DNA of 64,000 nucleotides, from contig JAXMOG010000006.1 in NCBI GenBank assembly GCA_034670065.1, positions 242,938 to 306,937 of the forward strand. Direction: 5' to 3'. Origin of the DNA: Mesobacterium_A sp034670065. Its GTDB lineage: Bacteria > Pseudomonadota > Alphaproteobacteria > Rhodobacterales > Rhodobacteraceae. The position numbers and the translations under genes are program-made. This document shows positions 58,859 to 64,000 of the stretch, piece after piece (within the stretch, counting starts at the first letter, position 1; each line of letters begins with the position of its first letter). The notes beneath the pieces were generated by a model. It was not told the DNA's origin and searched no databases. It saw only the letters and a program-made list of their open reading frames with translations.

Positions 58859-59215
58859 GTGATTAAACGAATTTCTTCGGGTGGTGAATTTGAAGCCAAG
58901 ATTGGTTATTGTCGCGCAGTGGTCGCGGGCGGCTTTGTTCATGTCGCCGGAACCGTGGGGCAGGGTGATACTGTCGTTGCGCAATGCCAATCAGCGTTGG
59001 AAACCATAGGCGCGGCCTTGGAAAAGGCGGGCAGCAGCATGGCCGACGTTGTGCGGGTGAATTACTATTTGCCAGACCGCGCTGAGTTTGAGCCATGCTG
59101 GCCGATTTTGGCACAAACCTTTGGGCAAAACCCACCCGCCGCCACCATGATTGAGTGCGGATTAATCGATTCAAAGTACCGGATCGAAATTGAAGTGACC
59201 GCACTGGCGCGATAA
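58859..59215 (+). CDS. RidA-family protein
   Basis: The start is probably GTG 58859 (MIKRISSGGEFEA), with GGAG nine bases ahead; the TTG at 58844 lies within the terminator-site/ribosome-site region. The 118-residue product has the Rid marks VAGGFVHVAGTVGQGD, ETIGAALEKAGSSMADVVRVNYYL and the final YRIEIEVTALAR. The Arg-Cys pocket residues are only partly conserved (MIECGLIDSKYRIEIE). It is a second Rid protein in this window, with no pathway context. Confidence 0.85.
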   Translation: MIKRISSGGEFEAKIGYCRAVVAGGFVHVAGTVGQGDTVVAQCQSALETIGAALEKAGSSMADVVRVNYYLPDRAEFEPCWPILAQTFGQNPPAATMIECGLIDSKYRIEIEVTALAR

Positions 59216-59293
59216 GCGCTGCGGCTCTTGGTGGCACTGGACCTTTGGCAAAGGTTGGGCCATACACAGAGCCAAGGATTCAAGGAGTCGTCC

Positions 59294-59677
59294 ATGGGCA
59301 TTCTCAACACTCTATTGCGTGCATTGACGTGGTGGGACGGGGGCACCCTGAACACCCAGATTTACACCTGGCGCGAAGGCGAAAAAGTCGGCGAAGATGA
59401 GCAGGGTAACGTCTTTTATCAGTCGCGCGATGCGAAACGCCGCTGGGTCATGTTCAACGGTGAGGTCGAAGCAAGCCGCGTCAGCCCAGACTGGCATGGT
59501 TGGCTGCACCACACGTTCAAAGAACCTCCAACCCATCGCCCGTTGACCCAAAAAGAGTGGCAAAAGCCGCACCACGAAAACCTGACGGGCACAGCATTGG
59601 CCTATGCCCCGGCCGGTTCGATCCGTCGCCAAACTCCGGTGGAACGGTCCGACTACGAGGCGTGGTCCCCGGAATAA
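59294..59677 (+). CDS. NDUFA12-family protein (complex I-associated)
   Basis: The protein begins MGILNTLLRALTWWDGGTLNTQIYTW and has 127 aa, with the family core YQSRDAKRRWVMFNGEVEASRVSPDWHGWLHH. NDUFA12 is an accessory subunit of NADH:ubiquinone oxidoreductase found in mitochondria and alphaproteobacteria. The frame is open from 59228, but the Met at 59294 is the normal start. mlaD follows 3 bp after the stop. Confidence 0.9.
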   Translation: MGILNTLLRALTWWDGGTLNTQIYTWREGEKVGEDEQGNVFYQSRDAKRRWVMFNGEVEASRVSPDWHGWLHHTFKEPPTHRPLTQKEWQKPHHENLTGTALAYAPAGSIRRQTPVERSDYEAWSPE

Positions 59678-59680
59678 GCC

Positions 59681-60130
59681 ATGAGCAAGAACACGACTGA
59701 AGTTCTTGTTGGTGCTGCGGTTTTGGCGGTTGCCATCGGATTTGGCAGCTATTTGGCCCAATCCTCAGGCATCTCCATTGGCGGCGGGCAGGGCTATCCG
59801 CTGACCGCCAGTTTCCGATCGCTTGAAGGTGTTACTGTTGGCTCAGACGTGCGTTTGGCCGGGGTGAAGGTAGGTACGGTTTCTGACATTCGTCTGAATC
59901 CGGAAACCTATCGTGCCGAGACGACCGTTACTTTGAATGACGGTATTGAAATCCCGGATGACAGTTCGATTCTGATATCGTCCGAAGGATTGCTTGGCGG
60001 CAATTATGTTGAAATTTCGCCCGGAGGATCGCCGTTTTACTATGCTGCTGGCGATGAAATCTTGGACACTCAAGGCGCGGTCAGCCTGATTTCATTGTTG
60101 ATGAAATTTGTGAGCGGTGAAGGCCAATGA
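59681..60130 (+). CDS. mlaD: MlaD, MCE-domain lipid transport protein
   Basis: The 149-residue protein has one N-terminal membrane helix (about residues 8-28) and one MCE domain (GYPLTASFRSLEGVTVGSDVRLAGVKVG..., ISSEGLLGGNYVEISPGG). In the Mla system MlaD hexamers pass phospholipids between the membranes. The other mla genes are not here, which is normal in this clade. The DUF2155 gene starts within its stop (ATGA). Confidence 0.92.
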   Translation: MSKNTTEVLVGAAVLAVAIGFGSYLAQSSGISIGGGQGYPLTASFRSLEGVTVGSDVRLAGVKVGTVSDIRLNPETYRAETTVTLNDGIEIPDDSSILISSEGLLGGNYVEISPGGSPFYYAAGDEILDTQGAVSLISLLMKFVSGEGQ

Positions 60131-60492
60131 TCCGGGCTGCGTGTCTGTGTGTTGCTGTGCTGGGCGTTGGCAGCTCTCTCTTGGCACAAGAAGCCGTCAG
60201 CCCCGGAAATGGCGCGGTATTGCGCTTGTTGGATAAGCTGACCGGGGACGTGCAAGATTTGACGATGCAAAACGGCATGGTCGAAAACTTTGGGCGCATT
60301 GCCGTGACATTGCGTGAATGCCGCTTTCCCGCAGGGAACCCTGCCGGTGACGCCTATGCCTTTGTCATCGTTGAGGAAATGGGAAAAGAAGAACCCGTTT
60401 TCAGTGGCTGGATGGTTGGCTCTTCGCCGGCGCTTAATCCTATGGATCACTCTCGCTACGATGTTTGGCCATTGCGCTGCACCACGTCGTAA
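60127..60492 (+). CDS. DUF2155-family periplasmic protein
   Basis: The 121-residue precursor has a signal peptide (about residues 1-20, cleavage near SLLAQ) and the DUF2155 pattern: LRLLDKLTGDVQDLTM, RECRFPAGNPAGDAYAF, FSGWMVGSSPALNP and YDVWPLRC. Two cysteines (in RECRFP and PLRC) could form a disulfide. The function is unknown. It overlaps mlaD by 4 bp and the convergent aat gene by 37 bp at its 3' end. Confidence 0.9.
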   Translation: MIRAACLCVAVLGVGSSLLAQEAVSPGNGAVLRLLDKLTGDVQDLTMQNGMVENFGRIAVTLRECRFPAGNPAGDAYAFVIVEEMGKEEPVFSGWMVGSSPALNPMDHSRYDVWPLRCTTS

Positions 60493-61091
60493 CCACTGTT
60501 AGCCAGCGGTTGTGCAGTGAAGTCAGCATCAAATTCCATAGCATCGCTTAATGCGGCTCGATAGACGGCACGGCTGATCTCTACCGCCCCAAGGGAGGCC
60601 AGGTGTGGGGTCAGAAACTGAGTATCAAACAATTGAAACTCGCACCGCCGCAGATGATCAACCAGCCATGCCAGGGCAATCTTTGATGCATTCGTGCGGC
60701 GAGAGAACATGGATTCACCAAAGAACGCCGCCCCTAGCGTGACGCCATAAACACCGCCGGCCAATTGGTTGTCCTGCCAGACTTCCAGTGAATGAGCATG
60801 CCCAAGGTGAAACAGTTGCTGGTATAGCGCTCTGATTTCGCCGTTGATCCATGTTTCTTCGCGGTCCGCGCACCCATCCAGCACAGCGGCGAAATCGGTG
60901 TTGATGGTGACCGCAAAGGTATCCCGCCGCAACTCGCGCGCCATGCTGCGCGAGATGCGAAAGTTCTCTAGCGGAAAGACCCCGCGTTTGCGTGGATCAA
61001 CCCAGAACAACTCTGGGTCATCCCGTCCTTCGGACATGGGGAAAACACCAGCGCGATAGGCGTTTAACAACAGCTCTGGGGTGACGGTCAT
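60456..61091 (-). CDS. aat: Leucyl/phenylalanyl-tRNA-protein transferase
   Basis: Aat adds Leu or Phe to proteins with N-terminal Arg/Lys, marking them for ClpAP (N-end rule). The 211-residue protein has LLNAYRAGVFPMSEG, WVDPRKRGVFPL, HSLEVWQDNQLAGGVYGV and FFGESMFS, all standard. The last 37 bp overlap DUF2155 on the other strand. accC lies 9 bp upstream, so they may be co-transcribed. Confidence 0.95.
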   Translation of the reverse strand: MTVTPELLLNAYRAGVFPMSEGRDDPELFWVDPRKRGVFPLENFRISRSMARELRRDTFAVTINTDFAAVLDGCADREETWINGEIRALYQQLFHLGHAHSLEVWQDNQLAGGVYGVTLGAAFFGESMFSRRTNASKIALAWLVDHLRRCEFQLFDTQFLTPHLASLGAVEISRAVYRAALSDAMEFDADFTAQPLANSGYDVVQRNGQTS

Positions 61092-61100
61092 GAGGGCAGG

Positions 61101-62453
61101 TTAGCCGTCGGCCAAAGCCGTTTCCAACCATTTCTCCAGCCAGTGGATATTGTAGGTGCCGTTGTGCACGTCTGGTTCTTGCAGCAATGCATGAAACAGC
61201 GGAACGGTGGTATCTACGCCATCAACGATCAATTCACCCAGTGCGCGGTTCAGACGGGCCAAAGCTTCTGGACGGTCGCGACCATGCACGATCAGCTTGC
61301 CGATCAAACTGTCGTAGTAGGGCGGAATTGTATAGCCGTCATACAGCGCTGAATCCATGCGAACGCCCAAACCACCAGGGGTGTGATACTGGGTAATCGT
61401 ACCGGGGCAGGGCGAAAAGTTCGGCAGTTTCTCTGCGTTGATTCGCACTTCGATAGAATGGCCGTTGATCGTCAAATCATCCTGCGTAAACGAAAGTGGC
61501 AGACCAGCGGCCACCCGAATTTGTTCGCGTACCAAATCAACACCAAAGATCGCTTCGGTCACAGGGTGTTCCACCTGAAGGCGGGTGTTCATTTCGATGA
61601 AGTAGAAATCGCCGTTTTCATACAGAAATTCGACAGTTCCAGCACCAGCATAGTTGATTTTGGCAACAGCCTCGGCACAGGTTTTGCCGATACGCGCACG
61701 CTCTTCTTCCGAAATGCAGGGGCCGGGGGCTTCTTCGAATACTTTTTGGTGGCGACGTTGCAGGGAACAATCCCGTTCGCCCAGATGCACGGCTTTGCCT
61801 TTGCCATCGCCAAAGACCTGAATTTCGATGTGGCGAGGAGTCGTCAGGTATTTTTCAATATAGACTTCATCATTGCCAAAAGCCGCTTTCCCTTCGGCGC
61901 GCGCTGTTTGGAAGGACCGTTCCAGCTCTGCCTCGTTCAGGGCAACTTTCATGCCGCGACCACCGCCACCGGCTGTTGCTTTGATGATTACGGGGTAGCC
62001 GATTTCGGCGCAGATCTTCTTCGCCGTTTCATAGTCAGGCACGCCGCCGTCCGAACCGGGCACACACGGCACGCCCAGTTCTTTCATTGTATCTTTGGCG
62101 GTGATCTTGTCGCCCATAACGCGGATGTGTTCTGCGGTTGGGCCAATGAATGTCAGACCGTGGTCTTCGATCACTTGCACGAATTGCGCATTTTCCGACA
62201 GAAAGCCGTATCCTGGGTGGATCGCTTGCGCGCCGGTTACTTCGCACGCTGAAATGATCGCAGGGACAGACAGATAGCTCTGTGCAGATGACGCGGGGCC
62301 AATGCAGATTGTCTCATCCGCCATACGGACATGCATTGCATCGGCGTCTGCGGTGGAATGCACTGCGACAGAGGCAATTCCCATTTCACGGCAGGCACGC
62401 ACCACTCTCAAGGCAATTTCGCCCCGGTTGGCAATCAGGATTTTGTCGAACAT
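61101..62453 (-). CDS. accC: Acetyl-CoA carboxylase, biotin carboxylase subunit
   Basis: AccC carboxylates the biotin of AccB using ATP and bicarbonate. The ATG at 62453 (MFDKILIANRGEIALRV, 450 aa) is the usual start; a GTG four codons earlier directly follows the accB stop and is an alternative. It has the ATP-grasp motif KATAGGGGRGM, ERDCSLQRRHQKV and EMNTRLQVEHPVTE. It lies right behind accB. Confidence 0.96.
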   Translation of the reverse strand: MFDKILIANRGEIALRVVRACREMGIASVAVHSTADADAMHVRMADETICIGPASSAQSYLSVPAIISACEVTGAQAIHPGYGFLSENAQFVQVIEDHGLTFIGPTAEHIRVMGDKITAKDTMKELGVPCVPGSDGGVPDYETAKKICAEIGYPVIIKATAGGGGRGMKVALNEAELERSFQTARAEGKAAFGNDEVYIEKYLTTPRHIEIQVFGDGKGKAVHLGERDCSLQRRHQKVFEEAPGPCISEEERARIGKTCAEAVAKINYAGAGTVEFLYENGDFYFIEMNTRLQVEHPVTEAIFGVDLVREQIRVAAGLPLSFTQDDLTINGHSIEVRINAEKLPNFSPCPGTITQYHTPGGLGVRMDSALYDGYTIPPYYDSLIGKLIVHGRDRPEALARLNRALGELIVDGVDTTVPLFHALLQEPDVHNGTYNIHWLEKWLETALADG

Positions 62454-62465
62454 GTCCGCGCTCAC

Positions 62466-62963
62466 TTATTCAAGGATGACGAGCGGGGCGCCAAATTCTA
62501 CCGGCGTGCCATCTTCGACCAGAATACGCTTAATCGTGCCAGATCTTGGTGCCGGGATATGGTTCAGGGTCTTCATCGCTTCCACGATCAGCAGGGTGTC
62601 ACCTTCGTTGATGGTGTCGCCGATGCTGATGAAGGAAGGGGCGCCCGGTTCCGGCTGCATATAGACGGTGCCAACCATTGGCGAGGTCACGACACCAGGA
62701 TGCGCAGCTGGATCTTCGGCGGCTGCTACTGCGGCCGGTGCTGCCGGGGCGGCGGCTGGGGCAGGCGCAGCAGCGGGCGCTGGGGCCGCGGCAGGGGCCG
62801 CGATGCTTGGGGCCGCCGGAACGCCACGGCTGACACGCACATTTAGGCTGTCATCTTGACCATAGTCGCGTTTGACTTGCAATTCTGTCAGATCGTTCTT
62901 TCGCAGGAGTTCAGCCAAAGCCTTAATGAAGGCCACGTCTGCGTCGTGTTTTTTCTCGCTCAT
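62466..62963 (-). CDS. accB: Acetyl-CoA carboxylase biotin carboxyl carrier protein
   Basis: AccB carries carboxybiotin between AccC and AccAD. The start MSEKKHDADVAF at 62963 has GAGG just before it; an ATG five codons upstream is the alternative. The 165-residue protein has an N-terminal helix, a long Ala/Pro linker (about residues 50-85) and the biotinyl domain with the biotin Lys in VEAMKTLNHI. Confidence 0.95.
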   Translation of the reverse strand: MSEKKHDADVAFIKALAELLRKNDLTELQVKRDYGQDDSLNVRVSRGVPAAPSIAAPAAAPAPAAAPAPAAAPAAPAAVAAAEDPAAHPGVVTSPMVGTVYMQPEPGAPSFISIGDTINEGDTLLIVEAMKTLNHIPAPRSGTIKRILVEDGTPVEFGAPLVILE

Positions 62964-63067
62964 GCCATCCTCAGCCATTAATAGCGCCTATTGTGCGCTT
63001 TGCCATGCAGGTGATCCTGCTTATAGGGCAAGGCGTAAGCAGTGAAAAGCGATGGTATGAGGCAATT

Positions 63068-63568
63068 TTAACCCTTGTCAGGGTTTAACGTGCCAAAATG
63101 TTTGCGCATGACATCCCCGGAATCGATTTCTTGCCGATTTTCTGACGTTTGTTCTGTCGTCACTTCGATGTCCCCAGGCGGCACAGGTTTGTCCGTCGTG
63201 CCAACTATGGCTGGTTTATCTTCGTTGGTAGGGTTCGCCGGGCCGGTTTGCTTTTGCAACTCTGGTTTTTCGTCCGCCTTTTCGGGCTGATCCCGATCTG
63301 CTTTTTCCACGGCTTGTTGGCTTAACCAGGATGAGATTCGCAGCTGTAAGGCCGAAGGCGGCGCAACACGGGTTTCGGGCAACGGGTCGCTCACCCGCCC
63401 AGCGGGTGGTGGTGCAGTGCGGCGGTCTGCCAATGTAGGTAGCGTTGGGGCGGGGCGAATGGGTTGAACCCGTTGCGTTTGCGCGGTGCTCATATCTATT
63501 TCGGACTGGACCGGCACAAAAATCGCAACGGATTGCGCGGGCCGCGGTGTGAAACCAATTTCTGCCAT
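63068..63568 (-). CDS. Proline-rich hypothetical protein, 166 aa
   Basis: Starting at ATG 63568 (MAEIGFTPRPAQSV), this protein is rich in Pro, Thr and charged residues and looks largely disordered, without membrane segment or Cys. A short conserved-looking segment, ALQLRISSWLSQQAVEKAD, lies in the middle. I recognise no family. A start at 63592 (MLQREC) is possible. It is likely a single gene between acs and accB, all leftward. Confidence 0.55.
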   Translation of the reverse strand: MAEIGFTPRPAQSVAIFVPVQSEIDMSTAQTQRVQPIRPAPTLPTLADRRTAPPPAGRVSDPLPETRVAPPSALQLRISSWLSQQAVEKADRDQPEKADEKPELQKQTGPANPTNEDKPAIVGTTDKPVPPGDIEVTTEQTSENRQEIDSGDVMRKHFGTLNPDKG

Positions 63569-63673
63569 GACAATGCATTCTCTTTGAAGCATTGCCCCCA
63601 ACCTATGGACACAGATTGCCAGAAACTGGGTGGTAGGAACACAGAATTGTTGGAACGTGGTGTGTAAATGGTA

Positions 63674-63701
63674 AAGGCCAGCCCGTTTCCGGACTGGCCT
63701 T
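63674..63701 (-). terminator. Hairpin downstream of acs
   Basis: AAGGCCAG (63674-63681) and CTGGCCTT (63694-63701) pair over 8 bp, with an inner CCG-TTTC-CGG stem. It lies 21 bp after the acs stop on the minus strand and is followed there by TACCATTT, a weak T-run. Confidence 0.65.
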
Positions 63702-63722
63702 CTCATTTGAAACGATAGGGTT

Positions 63723-64000
63723 TTACGCCTTATTCATGCGGTTTTGGATGAGGTCATCGACGACGGAAGGGTCGGCGAGTGTGGATGTGTCCCCCAGGGC
63801 GCCGTAGTCGTTTTCGGCGATCTTGCGCAGGATGCGGCGCATGATCTTGCCTGATCGGGTCTTGGGCAGGCCAGGGGCCCATTGGATCAGGTCGGGGCTG
63901 GCGATGGGGCCGATTTCGGTGCGGACCCAGGTGCGCAGCTCTTTGTAGAGCTCATCGCTGGGCTCCACCCCGTTCATCAGGGTGACATAGCAGTAGATGC
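63723..64000 (-). CDS. acs: Acetyl-coenzyme A synthetase, C-terminal part
   Basis: The visible 92 residues (IYCYVTLMNGVEPSDELYKEL...) are the last part of Acs, which makes acetyl-CoA from acetate and ATP. The catalytic, acetylation-controlled lysine is in LPKTRSGKIMRRILR. The rest of the gene lies right of the window. Confidence 0.93.
   Translation of the reverse strand, partial: IYCYVTLMNGVEPSDELYKELRTWVRTEIGPIASPDLIQWAPGLPKTRSGKIMRRILRKIAENDYGALGDTSTLADPSVVDDLIQNRMNKA

Noticed and set aside
61383..62252. 289-codon frame on the plus strand
   Set aside because: It is antisense to accC, which is beyond doubt.
1..64000. CRISPR array, rRNA operon, transposon or phage genes
   Set aside because: No regularly spaced repeats, rRNA-like sequence, transposase or phage proteins were seen when reading both strands.

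Overview
The window looks like an ordinary, gene-dense chromosomal segment of a marine-type alphaproteobacterium of the Rhodobacteraceae (Roseobacter group). The evidence is the moderate G+C content, short spacers with many ATGA/TGATG overlaps, the Paracoccus-type sox gene order, an NDUFA12-mlaD-DUF2155-aat-accC-accB block, and an rpmH-rnpA-yidD-yidC-engB-argB block typical of alphaproteobacteria. I see no phage, insertion sequence, CRISPR array or rRNA operon. There is one tRNA gene, tRNA-Thr(UGU).

Layout. 1-8.7 kb: a leftward housekeeping run read from a clear sigma70-type promoter at 8624-8652 (rpmH, rnpA, yidD, ttcA, an EAL phosphodiesterase, yidC, a MOSC protein, engB, argB, a ferredoxin-like protein, sixA). 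8.8-12.4 kb: a TVP38 membrane protein, a flavin disulfide reductase and an orphan histidine kinase. 12.4-19.1 kb: a leftward group with two beta-ketoadipate-pathway enzymes (pcaB, pcaD), three alpha/beta hydrolases, a PLP dehydratase, a nuclease-family protein and a type II haloacid dehalogenase. 19.2-25.0 kb: an FKBP isomerase, a LysR regulator, a ceramidase-family protein, metG, a small lipoprotein, a conserved unknown protein and tRNA-Thr.

25.6-42.2 kb is a catabolic island. Its genes predict oxidation of tryptophan to kynurenine and anthranilate (kynA, kynU), CoA activation of anthranilate, dearomatisation by a fused 2-aminobenzoyl-CoA monooxygenase/reductase, and beta-oxidation-like steps (enoyl-CoA hydratase, acyl-CoA dehydrogenase, SDR). 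A RidA protein and a MarR regulator belong to the same group. Next to it are a PAS-LuxR regulator and a five-gene branched-chain-type ABC uptake operon that ends in an alpha/beta hydrolase. No recognisable kynurenine formamidase is present.

42.8-56.0 kb: a DEAD-box helicase, then a complete thiosulfate-oxidation cluster: soxT, soxR and soxS leftward; soxV, W, X, Y, Z, A, B, C, D, E, F rightward. The soxW-soxX spacer holds a perfect AATTCA-N6-TGAATT palindrome that fits the operator type of the SoxR/SqrR/BigR repressors, with a weaker copy between soxS and soxV. A hairpin (soxZ-soxA), a strong terminator-like hairpin and an 18-bp palindrome (soxA-soxB) divide the run into likely transcriptional segments. 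Behind soxF lies a decayed cation-diffusion-facilitator gene, recognisable by its His-rich N-terminus, first membrane helix and C-terminal domain, with a 5-bp tandem duplication causing a frameshift.

56.7-64 kb: clpP, clpX, a RidA-family protein, an NDUFA12-family protein, mlaD, a DUF2155 protein, aat, accC, accB, a proline-rich unknown protein and the 3' end of acs. Starts were moved from the longest open frame where homology, a signal peptide or a ribosome binding site favoured a shorter product. All functional calls come from reading the translations, not from database searches.
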